This document shows, in pieces, positions 1-8,318 of a stretch of DNA of 64,000 nt. The notes beneath the pieces were generated by a model. That model did not search any database. It was not told the DNA's origin and was given only the letters and a program-made list of their open reading frames with translations. This DNA comes from Bacillota bacterium (lineage in GTDB: Bacteria > Bacillota > Clostridia > Christensenellales > Aristaeellaceae). Position numbers and translations under genes: made by a program. The number at the start of each line of letters is the position of its first letter. The first letter of the stretch is position 1. The DNA lies in the NCBI GenBank assembly GCA_023436585.1, contig JAEZIN010000006.1:372001-436000 (forward strand), in the 5' to 3' direction.

Positions 1-310
1 GAATATCCGCCCCGATGGCCTTTTCCACATTGGCCCGGACGCGCTTTAAGCCGAAGCCGTCCGCGCCTTGGCTGCCGGGGATGGGGATGATGGCCGTATC
101 CGGGGAGGTCTTATACCGTTCCAGTGCTTCGGGTACCTGGCGGGCGGCAGATTCGGTGATAAAAATCACGGGAACGCCTTCCTTGGCCAGGCGGTAAAGC
201 GCGGCTGTCGTTTCCTCCGGCGTTTTGGTGGGGATCACCTTCATACCGATGGCCTTGAAAGCCAGGACCGCATCGCGTTCCCCTACCACGCCCATGGTCT
301 TACCGGCCAT
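1..310 (-). CDS. ntpG: V/A-type ATPase subunit F (NtpG-like), partial
   Basis: The gene runs off the left edge of the window; about 103 codons are visible. The N-terminus reads MAGKTMGVVGERDAVLAFKA and continues with a short alpha/beta fold containing VIFITE, which is typical of the small F subunit of the central stalk of bacterial V/A-type ATPases. This subunit sits with subunit D on the rotor that couples the catalytic A3B3 head to the membrane ring. Its ATG overlaps the end of the subunit C gene by 11 bases, which implies translational coupling. The catalytic A and B genes and subunit D would be expected just outside the window on the left, as in the Enterococcus ntp operon. Confidence 0.9.
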   Translation of the reverse strand, partial: MAGKTMGVVGERDAVLAFKAIGMKVIPTKTPEETTAALYRLAKEGVPVIFITESAARQVPEALERYKTSPDTAIIPIPGSQGADGFGLKRVRANVEKAIGADI

Positions 311-1280
311 ACAGCTCACGCATCCTTTCCCGAATGGCCTCCTGCGGGAAACCGTTGGCCTTGCCGGCCAGTATCAGCCGAACGGCTGCAGCTTCCCTCT
401 CCACGGCCAGAAGATAGCCAATGATGGGTTCCAGGGAGAACGATGCGATGCGGTAAGGTTTAAACAGGGACAGCAAATAATCATCCATGGCTTTTTCCAG
501 CGCAGGCAGCTTGGCGCTTTCCAAAACGGCGGCCTGGGCAGCGGAGACAACGGTTTTGCCATAGGGCATCATCAGCTTTGGCAGTTTTTCCGGGGTTTCA
601 GCGGCTTTGAGCCACGTGTCGATGGGATGGCTGCCATGCTTCAAAAGAACCCGCCGCAAAAACACTTCATCCTTGCCCATAAAGCGGCTGCGCAAAAGCA
701 TCAAAAAGTTGACCATGTCCACCTTAGCCTGAAAATATTTTCTTACAACAGGCGATTTTGTGCCGGACAGCTTGCTCTGAATCAGTTCATATAGGGCATG
801 ATCCAACGCCACATCGATCTCCATGGCGTCTGGCTTTACGGCAAGGCGCTTCTCCAGTTCTGCCATGGCATTGGCAAGGATAGGCGGCAAATCCTTATAC
901 ACATGCTCCGTCACCGCATGGGTAAGCTTGGAAATAGGAAGTGTGCCGCATTCCGACAGGTATGCAGGCTTTTCCCCCAGGCAGCGGGCCTTGAGCAGTG
1001 TTTTCAGGTTATGGATATCATATCTTAGCAGGAAGCAATCGGTGATCTCAGGTTCCGGGGACAAATCGCGGACAAGCCTGCAAGCCTTCTCTACGCGCTG
1101 GAGGGACAATTGCTCGTAATCCAGCCCCTCGCCGCTTTCCCACCCAATCTCCGAAAGCGCCCGCTGCGCCTCCCTCAAAGAGGGAGCGGAAAGAAGCCTT
1201 TCCAGCCGGCTTGTGTCCAGCGCATCCTTTTTCAGAACGCTGATGCGCCCCACAGCATACGGTATGCTCATCTGCGGCAA
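300..1280 (-). CDS. ntpC: V/A-type ATPase subunit C
   Basis: A 326-residue, mostly helical protein of the V-ATPase subunit C/d family. It forms the cap on the membrane rotor ring that receives the D-F stalk. The N-terminus (AVGRISVLKKDALDTSRLER) and the central LLRYDIHNLKTLLKAR stretch are characteristic, and the length fits the family. The predicted first codon is TTG, seven bases after an AAGGAGGG ribosome-binding site; the ATG three codons later is too far from it. The gene lies 26 bases after subunit E and overlaps subunit F, so it is internal to the ATPase operon. Confidence 0.92.
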   Translation of the reverse strand: MPQMSIPYAVGRISVLKKDALDTSRLERLLSAPSLREAQRALSEIGWESGEGLDYEQLSLQRVEKACRLVRDLSPEPEITDCFLLRYDIHNLKTLLKARCLGEKPAYLSECGTLPISKLTHAVTEHVYKDLPPILANAMAELEKRLAVKPDAMEIDVALDHALYELIQSKLSGTKSPVVRKYFQAKVDMVNFLMLLRSRFMGKDEVFLRRVLLKHGSHPIDTWLKAAETPEKLPKLMMPYGKTVVSAAQAAVLESAKLPALEKAMDDYLLSLFKPYRIASFSLEPIIGYLLAVEREAAAVRLILAGKANGFPQEAIRERMRELYGR

Positions 1281-1306
1281 GGACTAGCCCTCCTTCTTTG
1301 CGTAGG

Positions 1307-1900
1307 TTATTCGTAGAGGATGGTAGCCACTTCCGCCTCCAGGTCGAGCCGGCGCGCTTGAAGTATGGCTTCCAGGGTACAGTTGATTTCCATGCCTTCC
1401 CCCAACAGGATCACGCCCGTAACGCCTTGGCGGCGCTCGATGCCCAATGTGATCCGGCCAGGTTTCCCGGCCGCAATAAGCGTCGCTTTTACCCGGTCCA
1501 CAAAATCGGAGGTATACCATGCGTCAAATTGCGCGCCGACCAGCAGCGTTTCCGTTCCATTGGCGGCGGAGACCACCGTGAGCCGGAAGAATGCTTCCAA
1601 CTGCTCCTTGGGCATTTGCCTAAGCTTATCAAGAGCCGTTTGGAAGGCATTGTCCATCAGCTGCCGTTTGGCGAAAAGAAGCTGCTTGCGCTCGTCCAGT
1701 TCCGCCATGCGGTGCATTCTGCTTTCCATTGCCGCAGCTTCCACATGGGCATTGGTAACAGTCTCCTCCCGCAGGCGGGTGATCTTTTTCTCGGACGCCG
1801 CACGTATGGCCTCCGCCCGTTCTCCCGCTTCCTTGAGCAGAACGGCAGCGGCCAGACGGCCGTCGGCGCCGATCTTTTCCAGGATGGCTTGTGCGTTCAT
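1307..1900 (-). CDS. ntpE: V/A-type ATPase subunit E (peripheral stalk)
   Basis: A 197-residue protein. The N-terminal half is a long charged coiled coil (AGERAEAIRAASEKKITRLR) and the C-terminal half is a compact globular domain with LGIERRQGVTGVILLGEG. This is the layout of subunit E, which pairs with the small helical G/H-type subunit to form the peripheral stalk holding the A3B3 head still. Its position between K and C follows the Enterococcus ntp order. The gap to subunit K is only 12 bases. Confidence 0.9.
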   Translation of the reverse strand: MNAQAILEKIGADGRLAAAVLLKEAGERAEAIRAASEKKITRLREETVTNAHVEAAAMESRMHRMAELDERKQLLFAKRQLMDNAFQTALDKLRQMPKEQLEAFFRLTVVSAANGTETLLVGAQFDAWYTSDFVDRVKATLIAAGKPGRITLGIERRQGVTGVILLGEGMEINCTLEAILQARRLDLEAEVATILYE

Positions 1901-1912
1901 GGCGCCTCTCCC

Positions 1913-2392
1913 TTACAGCTTGATGGAGTTGACGATCAGGAAGGAGGCCAGCAGAGACAAAACGGCATAGGTTTCTACCATAACCGCCATGGTGATGGCC
2001 TTACCGGACATTTCGGGGCGCTGGCCGGTCATAAGCATGCCGGCGGCCGCCACCTTACCCTGCCGGATGGCAGAGTACAAGCCGACAACACCTACGGGCA
2101 TTGCGCCGGCAATATATGCCAGACCCTGCAAAACGCTGATTTCCTTCATGCCACCGGCCAACACGCCAGTATTGATAAGGATAATCACGGCGATCAGGAA
2201 GCCGTAAATACCCTGGGTACCAGGAAGAAGCTGCAGGATCAGCAGTTTGGAGTTGACTTCGGGGTTTTCCGTGGATACGCCTGCGGCAGTTTCACCGGCC
2301 AGCCCAACGCCTTTGCTGGAGCCGATGCCGGCAAGAATTGCGGCAAGGGCCGCCCCAAACAACGTAAGAACCTGTCCCAGACTGAGTTCCAT
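1913..2392 (-). CDS. ntpK: V/A-type ATPase subunit K (membrane rotor proteolipid)
   Basis: A 159-residue hydrophobic protein with four predicted membrane helices, made of two tandem hairpins, as in the 16-kDa type proteolipid and not the 8-kDa F-type c subunit. It forms the ion-translocating ring. The first hairpin has the glycine-rich AAILAGIGSSKGVGLAGETA. The second carries PVGVVGLYSAIRQGKVAAAG, followed by a helix with VMVETYAVLSLLASF, whose glutamate is the likely ion-binding carboxylate. I cannot decide from reading alone whether the coupling ion is Na+ or H+. Confidence 0.92.
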   Translation of the reverse strand: MELSLGQVLTLFGAALAAILAGIGSSKGVGLAGETAAGVSTENPEVNSKLLILQLLPGTQGIYGFLIAVIILINTGVLAGGMKEISVLQGLAYIAGAMPVGVVGLYSAIRQGKVAAAGMLMTGQRPEMSGKAITMAVMVETYAVLSLLASFLIVNSIKL

Positions 2393-2431
2393 GGTTATTG
2401 CCTCCTTAAAATGATTGTTTATGACCGACGA

Positions 2432-4348
2432 TCAACGCGCCTGTGAAGCGTCGCTGATACGTACGTAACGGGTGGTTTCTCCCAGCGGGCTAAAGGGCTT
2501 GCCGCCCTCCTCGTAGAATTTGCCGAAGAATTCAATATACTGCAAGCGGCAGGAATGTACATATGCGCCAAGGATGTTGATACCGGCATTGAACAGGTGT
2601 CCGCCTACAAACAACCCAGCTCCCAAAACCATGCCGATGGGGCCTGCGGAAAACACCATGCCTACCAATTGATTGATGACCATGCCGATGACGCCTGTGG
2701 CAAGTCCCATACCGAACAAGCGCATGTAGCTGAGCAAATCGCTGATCCAGCCGGTGACGCCGTACAGCGCGCCAAGGCCGCTCAAAAGGCGTTTGACAGG
2801 ATTGGTGCTCTTGCCACGTCCAGCGGTGAGCAGGATGGTGACAGCGCCTGCAACAGCCAACAGCTTTCCGATTGTCGCAGTTGCCGGGAGAACTAGAAGA
2901 CCAAGACCCACGATCAGGCAAAACCAGCTGCCCTGACTAAAAAGAGCATCCTTTAGGCTGCCGCGCCGTATGTTCAGGTAAAAGCCCATGCCAAGGCCGG
3001 CAAACAGATGGAGTGCGCCTACCCCCACGCAAAGCGCCATCACGGGCAGTGCGTTATTCACTGGGTCAAAGTAGATGGGCAGCGGCGCAAACCCGAACCA
3101 TGTATTGAACATGGCGCCCCAGAACACCGTGGTAACACCGCCGATGGCCAATATCCAAAGCAGCTTCCTGGCACCAGGCGACGGCTTTGCCAGTTTCAAA
3201 AGGAGAGGAATAATGATCACCATCATCAGCCCATAGCCTGCGTCCGACACCATCATGCCAAAGAAGGTGGCAAAGAAGGGCATCATGACAAAGGTTGGGT
3301 CAATGCCAAAAGGCGAAGGCAATGAAAAACCGGCCACTACCGTTTCAAAGGGGGCCACATTCCGATGGTTCTGAAGCAGCGTTGGCGGTTCCTCACCCTC
3401 CTTAGGCTCAGAAAACTCCATGCAGCAACCGGGGGATACCTGCAAAACCCTTTCTTCCACTTTCTTGACAAGCGGCTCCGGAACCCAAGCCTTCATCAGG
3501 AAGGTGCTTTGCGTAGAAGCGAACCTTTCCGAGGCACGAAGTCTGTCCATTTGGGTACAAAGCACGTCGTACAGGATTTTCAGGCTGGGCAGCTCCTTTG
3601 ACAGCGCGGCCAACTGTTCTTCCAGTTTCCGCTGACCGTCGGCCACCCCGTTCAGATCATTTTTCCAATCTTCGATCTGCTGCCCGGGCGTGGTATGTAT
3701 ATCACCGAATACTGTCTGGGTGAAACCCCCGGCTTTCAAATCGTTCAGCAAGGCTTCCGCCACGGACTGGTGGGCAATGACGTGGACATAAGCTGTTTCC
3801 TGATACGCACCTACCTGATTCAATACCACAGGCTGGCCGGACCATTTTGCCAGGGTATCCTCCAGCGCACGCCTTTGCATGGTGCCGGCCTGCTGTACCG
3901 TATCATGGGTATTGCGAAGCTGGCTTATGGGAATATCCAAGCCTGTCCAAGGTTCAAGCAGCTCTATGGCGGAGAGCAGCCTGGCTTCCTGACCTTTATA
4001 CTCCCCTGCCCTTTGTTCGCAGCCTTCCGCAGCTGCCACTGTTTGCATGCAGCGTGCCTTCTGCGAAATAACTTCCTCCGCCTGCTCCCTGGATACCTCC
4101 GGTTTGCCGCCGAGCATGGGAGGCTTCGTTTTATCGTATTTGCCCAGCTTGCCTATAGCCCATCGAAGACGGCTTACCTCTTCCTCCATCTTTACAAGGC
4201 CGGAGGCTTTTGCCAGAAAGGACTGCATCCCCTCTTCCGGGATATCGGTGATCTGAATACAGCCCATTCGCTGGATGGCGTGCAGAAGTTTTTCCTTGTC
4301 CTTTAAAAGCGCCAGGAGCGTGAGGCGTTTCATTTCAACGATTGCCAT
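2432..4348 (-). CDS. ntpI: V/A-type ATPase subunit I (membrane stator)
   Basis: A 638-residue subunit I/a homologue. The N-terminal 310 residues or so are soluble and rich in coiled coil (starting MAIVEMKRLTLLALLKDKEK). From about residue 350 there are roughly seven or eight membrane helices, including FFGMMVSDAGYGLMMVIIIP and SYMRLFGMGLATGVIGMVIN. The arginine in SYMRLFGMGLA is at the place of the arginine needed for ion release from the rotor ring. The C-terminus GKFYEEGGKPFSPLG is also typical. Its start overlaps the end of the upstream small stalk subunit gene by 14 bases. Confidence 0.93.
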   Translation of the reverse strand: MAIVEMKRLTLLALLKDKEKLLHAIQRMGCIQITDIPEEGMQSFLAKASGLVKMEEEVSRLRWAIGKLGKYDKTKPPMLGGKPEVSREQAEEVISQKARCMQTVAAAEGCEQRAGEYKGQEARLLSAIELLEPWTGLDIPISQLRNTHDTVQQAGTMQRRALEDTLAKWSGQPVVLNQVGAYQETAYVHVIAHQSVAEALLNDLKAGGFTQTVFGDIHTTPGQQIEDWKNDLNGVADGQRKLEEQLAALSKELPSLKILYDVLCTQMDRLRASERFASTQSTFLMKAWVPEPLVKKVEERVLQVSPGCCMEFSEPKEGEEPPTLLQNHRNVAPFETVVAGFSLPSPFGIDPTFVMMPFFATFFGMMVSDAGYGLMMVIIIPLLLKLAKPSPGARKLLWILAIGGVTTVFWGAMFNTWFGFAPLPIYFDPVNNALPVMALCVGVGALHLFAGLGMGFYLNIRRGSLKDALFSQGSWFCLIVGLGLLVLPATATIGKLLAVAGAVTILLTAGRGKSTNPVKRLLSGLGALYGVTGWISDLLSYMRLFGMGLATGVIGMVINQLVGMVFSAGPIGMVLGAGLFVGGHLFNAGINILGAYVHSCRLQYIEFFGKFYEEGGKPFSPLGETTRYVRISDASQAR

Positions 4349-4658
4349 CGCTTAATACCCTCTCTGCGATCCTGTCGGCAGCCTGCGTGAGACGCTGCTT
4401 TACGGCCTGCATCATTTCATTCCTTGCCAGTTCCTGGCCGGATGCAAGCTGCTTCAGCTTTTGCTCTACCTGCGCCTTCCTTTCATCCAGCAAGCTTTGG
4501 TAAAGAGCGCGGTGCTCCACCGCCGCACGCCGTTCATTCTCCGTGCATGCGTCCGTCACGCCCTTGATGATTTCCCTGGCTTCCCGCTGGGCGTTTGTAC
4601 GCTCCGCTTCCGCCTGGGCCTCCGCCTCCTGGATGCTTTTTAGCAATTCCAGAGACAA
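4335..4658 (-). CDS. ntpF: V/A-type ATPase small stalk subunit (G/H-like, NtpF)
   Basis: A protein of about 107 residues that is almost entirely a charged helix (AEAQAEAERTNAQREAREII), which fits the coiled-coil partner of subunit E in the peripheral stalk. It is the first ATPase gene, in the place of ntpF in Enterococcus. I chose the TTG at 4658 because an AGGGGG ribosome-binding site lies eight bases before it; the frame also has GTG at 4667 and TTG at 4676. The gene follows upp at very short distance with no room for a separate promoter, so both are probably on one transcript. Confidence 0.82.
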   Translation of the reverse strand: MSLELLKSIQEAEAQAEAERTNAQREAREIIKGVTDACTENERRAAVEHRALYQSLLDERKAQVEQKLKQLASGQELARNEMMQAVKQRLTQAADRIAERVLSDGNR

Positions 4659-4684
4659 TTTCAACACCCCCTGCAAATATGCGG

Positions 4685-5314
4685 TTATTTGGTGCCGAAC
4701 AGCCTGTCGCCCGCGTCGCCCAGACCAGGCACGATATAGCCGTGATCATTAAGCTTCTCATCCAGGCAAGCCACATAGATATCGACATCAGGATGGTCTT
4801 TGTTGACACGCGCGATTCCTTCCGGCGCGGCGATGAGGGAAACGAGCCGCACATTGAAGCAATTGCGCTTTTTGATAAAGCTGATGGCCGCGCTGGCGCT
4901 GCCGCCGGTAGCCAGCATGGGGTCCAGCAACAAGAGCTCCCTATTTTCCGAATCAGCCGGAAGCTTGCAGTAGTACTCCACTGGCTGCAGTGTTTCCGGG
5001 TCGCGGTACAGGCCGATATGGCCTATCTTTGCAGCGGGAACCAGTTTGGTCACGCCGTCCACCATGCCAAGGCCTGCCCGCAGGATGGGCACGATCCCAA
5101 GCTTTTTGCCGCTCAGGACACGCGTCTTGGTCCAGCCAATGGGCGTTTCCACATCCACTTCCTCCGTGGGAAGGTCCCTTGTCACCTCGTACACCATCAG
5201 CATGGAAATCTCTTCAAGGAGCTCACGGAATTCCTTGGCGCCAGTGTTTTTGTCGCGCATGAGGCTCAACTTGTGCTGGATCAGCGGATGGTCGAATACA
5301 TGGACTTTGCTCAA
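4685..5314 (-). CDS. upp: Uracil phosphoribosyltransferase
   Basis: A 209-residue enzyme that converts uracil and PRPP to UMP in pyrimidine salvage. The signature PRPP loop LLLLDPMLATGGSASAA is intact, the length is standard, and the N-terminus (VHVFDHPLIQHKLSLMRDKN) is typical. Translation probably starts at TTG after an AAGGAGG site. The gene is preceded by a leader of about 230 nt with two strong hairpins and a near-consensus promoter, so its expression is likely controlled after initiation. Downstream, the V-ATPase genes begin within a few tens of bases, which is an unusual partnership. Confidence 0.96.
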   Translation of the reverse strand: MSKVHVFDHPLIQHKLSLMRDKNTGAKEFRELLEEISMLMVYEVTRDLPTEEVDVETPIGWTKTRVLSGKKLGIVPILRAGLGMVDGVTKLVPAAKIGHIGLYRDPETLQPVEYYCKLPADSENRELLLLDPMLATGGSASAAISFIKKRNCFNVRLVSLIAAPEGIARVNKDHPDVDIYVACLDEKLNDHGYIVPGLGDAGDRLFGTK

Positions 5315-5547
5315 GGGAGGTTCCTCCTTCTCATAATAAACACGCGGCCCTTTAGGGCTGCGTGTTCAAAGTGAATAAATAGCAAGCGGAAGATGGATGG
5401 AGAAGATAGCGGTGGGAAGAAGAAAGAAAGAATAAAAGATTCTGCCTTTGTAAAAAGGCAGCCTCCCCCTATTCAATCGCCTCAGGATGCTCCCCACAGT
5501 AAGTATGCTACTCAACTCCATGGTTGCTTCACGCTCAATTCCCGACT
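5315..5547 (-). promoter_or_regulatory. Structured 5' leader of upp, class not recognised
   Basis: The transcript from the promoter at 5548-5576 would carry roughly 230 untranslated bases. Two strong hairpins are visible. The first (5441-5460) pairs CTGCCTTT with AAAGGCAG and is followed by an AT-rich, T-containing run. The second (5339-5367) has a 12-bp stem with one mismatch and a UAAA loop, and ends about ten bases before the ribosome-binding site. The 5' 90 bases upstream of the first hairpin are purine-rich and contain CAAC-N6-GUUG. I cannot match it to a T-box, PyrR site, purine, ZTP or guanidine-family riboswitch. It may be an attenuator, or a small RNA read through into upp. Confidence 0.5.
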
Positions 5548-5576
5548 ATTATAGCGTACATTCTGCCCCGTGACAA
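5548..5576 (-). promoter_or_regulatory. Sigma-A-type promoter for upp and V-ATPase
   Basis: On the minus strand TTGTCA (5571-5576) and TATAAT (5548-5553) are separated by 17 bases. Transcription would begin near 5541. It is one base from consensus at the -35 and perfect at the -10. Confidence 0.8.
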
Positions 5577-5665
5577 CCTTTTTTAGAAAAATGGTCCCAG
5601 TTCATCCACGTGTTTTAGCTATGAGAATGCCTGAAAACCCCTCAACCACCGGGCGTTGCGCATGC

Positions 5666-5694
5666 TTGACAGCTATTTGGGGCAAGAATATAAT
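5666..5694 (+). promoter_or_regulatory. Sigma-A-type promoter for the lgt operon
   Basis: TTGACA (5666-5671) and TATAAT (5689-5694) with a 17-base spacer are both perfect consensus hexamers. The predicted start of transcription is near 5701, about 22 bases before the lgt start codon. It is divergent from the upp promoter, with about 90 bases between the two -35 boxes. Confidence 0.85.
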
Positions 5695-5722
5695 GGTGAA
5701 AATACTGGAAAGGGGGTATTCT

Positions 5723-6823
5723 ATGGCCCAGCCGAACAGAATGGTACTTGGCATTGTTCCCTGGTACAGCCTGATTATTGTTACAGCCATTGCGCTGGGT
5801 GTATATCTTTGCGGCCGCGAGGAAAAAAGACTGGGGCTGCCCAAGGATACGGCCATCGACAGCGCCTTGTGGGCCATCCCCTTTGGCATTATCGGCGCCA
5901 GGCTGTATTATGTCGCTTTCACATGGGACCAGTTTTCCTCAAACCTTATCCGCATTCTTTATGTATGGGAAGGCGGCGTCGCCATATACGGCGCACTGCT
6001 TGGCGGCTTGCTTGGTGTATGGATCAATGCCAGGCGCAAGAAGATCAAGCTTCTTACACTGCTGGACATGGTTGCCCCTTCCGTAATTCTGGCCCAGGCG
6101 CTGGGCCGCTGGGGCAATTTCTTCAACATGGAAGCCTACGGGGAAACGGTAACAAATCCCGCCTGGCAGTTTTTCCCCTTTGCTGTCCTTATTCCGGGCA
6201 CCGAAGGCGGGACATGGCATCTGGCCACTTTTTTTTATGAATCCGCATGGGATATTGTTTCCTTTATCCTCTTGATGGTATACCGCAAGAAAATGACACG
6301 CCGCGGCGATGTTTTCCTTTGGTATATTTTGCTTTACGGAGCGGGCCGGGCTGTGGTGGAGGGGCTGCGTCTGGATAGCCTGGTTTGGCTGAACGGAGCC
6401 ATTCGCGTATCCCAATGGCTGAGCTTTTTGGGCATGGCGGCGGTACTGGCGGTATTCGCATTGCGGATGATGAAAATTGGCAGCAAGACTTTGACCTTTG
6501 CTGCTGTGGCTGTATTCCTTGCTCATTCCTTCTATCTTTTGTACGCTGCAAAGAACCCGCCGCCCTATATATGGCCATGGCTGAGCGTACTTGTGTTGAT
6601 TCTCTGCGCCGTTTCTATTGCCTGGCCTTCAGACAAAAAATCAAAAACGACGGGCTATGCCATGATTCCCTTCACGCTTCTATCAGCGCTGCTTTCCGTT
6701 TTCCTATTCTTCTTTAACGGCATGGGCAATGCGCTGCTTGCGAACACCGCGTTTATTACGATGGTGTCGCTTTCCTTTCCGGCTGCGGCGCTTGCGATTT
6801 ACCCCGCCGCATCGGTTCATTGA
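5723..6823 (+). CDS. lgt: Prolipoprotein diacylglyceryl transferase-like membrane protein
   Basis: A 366-residue multi-pass membrane protein of the Lgt family, which transfers diacylglycerol from phosphatidylglycerol to the lipobox cysteine of prolipoproteins. The family signature appears as ALGRWGNFFNMEAYG, and later FFYESAWDIV and RAVVEGLRLDSL match the conserved C-terminal helices. The start at 5723 has an AAAGGGGG site; the open frame extends upstream to 5570 but runs across the promoter. After the Lgt core (about 250 residues) the protein has some 100 extra residues with three or four more hydrophobic helices. The classical FNQE is FNME here, so function as a true Lgt needs that asparagine/glutamate context to be tolerated. 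Confidence 0.85.
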   Translation: MAQPNRMVLGIVPWYSLIIVTAIALGVYLCGREEKRLGLPKDTAIDSALWAIPFGIIGARLYYVAFTWDQFSSNLIRILYVWEGGVAIYGALLGGLLGVWINARRKKIKLLTLLDMVAPSVILAQALGRWGNFFNMEAYGETVTNPAWQFFPFAVLIPGTEGGTWHLATFFYESAWDIVSFILLMVYRKKMTRRGDVFLWYILLYGAGRAVVEGLRLDSLVWLNGAIRVSQWLSFLGMAAVLAVFALRMMKIGSKTLTFAAVAVFLAHSFYLLYAAKNPPPYIWPWLSVLVLILCAVSIAWPSDKKSKTTGYAMIPFTLLSALLSVFLFFFNGMGNALLANTAFITMVSLSFPAAALAIYPAASVH

Positions 6824-6856
6824 TGATTTTCCATGCATACACAGGAGGACTTTTTT

Positions 6857-8293
6857 ATGCGCAATCTTACCTTGATGACAGACTTGTACCAGCTTACCAT
6901 GATGTACGGCTATTGGAAGCACAACATGCAAAAAAACCGTGCTGTATTTGATTTGTATTACCGCAAGCAAGGCGACGTCACCTCCCATGCCATCGCCGCA
7001 GGCCTGGAGCAGGCCATAGAATATATCCGGAACCTTTCCTTTGATGAAGAGGATCTGCAATATCTCCGCTCCCTGAAGCTGTTTGACGAGCCGTTCTTGA
7101 TGGAACTGTCCCGGCTGCGCTTTACAGGTGATCTGCATGCTGTTCCGGAAGGCACCATCGTCTTTCCCGATGAGCCCATCGTGCGGGTCTTCGCGCCAAT
7201 CATGGAAGCGCAATTCATTGAAACGGCGCTATTGAATATCATCAACCATCAAACCCTAATCGCCACCAAGGCGGCCAGGGTCTGCCAGGCTGCCCAGGGC
7301 GGAAGCGTGCTGGAGTTTGGACTGCGCCGTGCCCAGGGGCCGGATGCCGGCATATACGGCGCTCGTGCCGCCATCATCGGCGGGTGCAGCGCTACCAGCA
7401 ATGTGCTGACCGGGCAGCTTTTCGGCATACCCGTCAAGGGCACACATGCCCACAGCTGGGTCATGTCCTTTGGGAGCGAACTTGAGGCGTTCCGCGCATA
7501 CGCCGAAACCTTCCCCGACAGCTGCCTGCTTCTGGTGGACACATACGATACGCTTCGCAGCGGCGTTCCCAATGCCATCACCGTTTTTAAGGAGCTCCGC
7601 GCGAAGGGATATGAGCCGGTGGGCATCCGCCTGGACAGTGGGGACCTGACGTATCTTAGCCGGACTGCCAGGAAGATGCTGGATGACGCAGGCTTCCCCA
7701 AGGCAAAGATTTTTGCCAGCGGCGATCTGGATGAGGATGTGATCTGGAACCTGAAAGCCCAAGGCGCGCAGATCGACGTATGGGGCGTTGGCACCAGGCT
7801 CATCACCAGCCAGGACAATCCTGCCCTGGGCGGCGTATACAAGCTGGCCGCGGAGGAGATTGACGGCGTTCTCTATCCCAGGATCAAGATTTCCGAAAAC
7901 CCGCAAAAGATCACCAACCCAGGCTTGAAGGTGTTCTACCGCGTTTATGACGGCCAGACCCAAAAAGCGCTGGCCGACCTGATCGCTTTGGAGGAGGAGC
8001 ATTACGACGTATCAAAGCCGCTGCGGCTGTTCGACCCGGAAAACACATGGAAATCCATGACCGTCACGAACTATATCCTGCGGCCATTGCTGGTGTCCGT
8101 TATCGTTTCAGGAGAGTTGGTATACGAATCCCCCGGCCTGATGGAGATACAGGCATATGCCGCCAGGGAAATGGATTCCTTCTGGGGGGAATACAAGCGG
8201 CTTCAATCGCCGCACCGCTATAAGGTGGACCTGAGCCAGCCGCTGTATGATTTAAAGCAGCAGCTATTATCCAGCGCCAGCATGGTTGTTTGA
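6857..8293 (+). CDS. pncB: Nicotinate phosphoribosyltransferase
   Basis: A 478-residue enzyme of NAD salvage, making nicotinate mononucleotide from nicotinate and PRPP with ATP hydrolysis. Visible family features are the N-terminal NLTLMTDLYQLTMMYGYW, the FGLRRAQGPDAG motif, GTHAHSWVMSF with the regulatory histidine, and GIRLDSGDL. The ATG at 6857 has AGGAGG eight bases before it; a further upstream ATG in frame lacks this. It follows lgt by 33 bases and probably shares its promoter. Confidence 0.95.
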   Translation: MRNLTLMTDLYQLTMMYGYWKHNMQKNRAVFDLYYRKQGDVTSHAIAAGLEQAIEYIRNLSFDEEDLQYLRSLKLFDEPFLMELSRLRFTGDLHAVPEGTIVFPDEPIVRVFAPIMEAQFIETALLNIINHQTLIATKAARVCQAAQGGSVLEFGLRRAQGPDAGIYGARAAIIGGCSATSNVLTGQLFGIPVKGTHAHSWVMSFGSELEAFRAYAETFPDSCLLLVDTYDTLRSGVPNAITVFKELRAKGYEPVGIRLDSGDLTYLSRTARKMLDDAGFPKAKIFASGDLDEDVIWNLKAQGAQIDVWGVGTRLITSQDNPALGGVYKLAAEEIDGVLYPRIKISENPQKITNPGLKVFYRVYDGQTQKALADLIALEEEHYDVSKPLRLFDPENTWKSMTVTNYILRPLLVSVIVSGELVYESPGLMEIQAYAAREMDSFWGEYKRLQSPHRYKVDLSQPLYDLKQQLLSSASMVV

Positions 8294-8318
8294 TCACAAA
8301 AGCAAAGGAGGCACCGCC

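Noticed and set aside
1298..2446. A 382-codon open frame on the plus strand across ntpE and ntpK
   Set aside because: It spans two genuine ATPase genes and their intergenic gap and shows no protein-like features.
5315..5547. T-box, PyrR site, or known purine/ZTP riboswitch in the upp leader
   Set aside because: The conserved sequences of these classes (for example the T-box GGTGGAACC-type motif) are not present; I left the class open.
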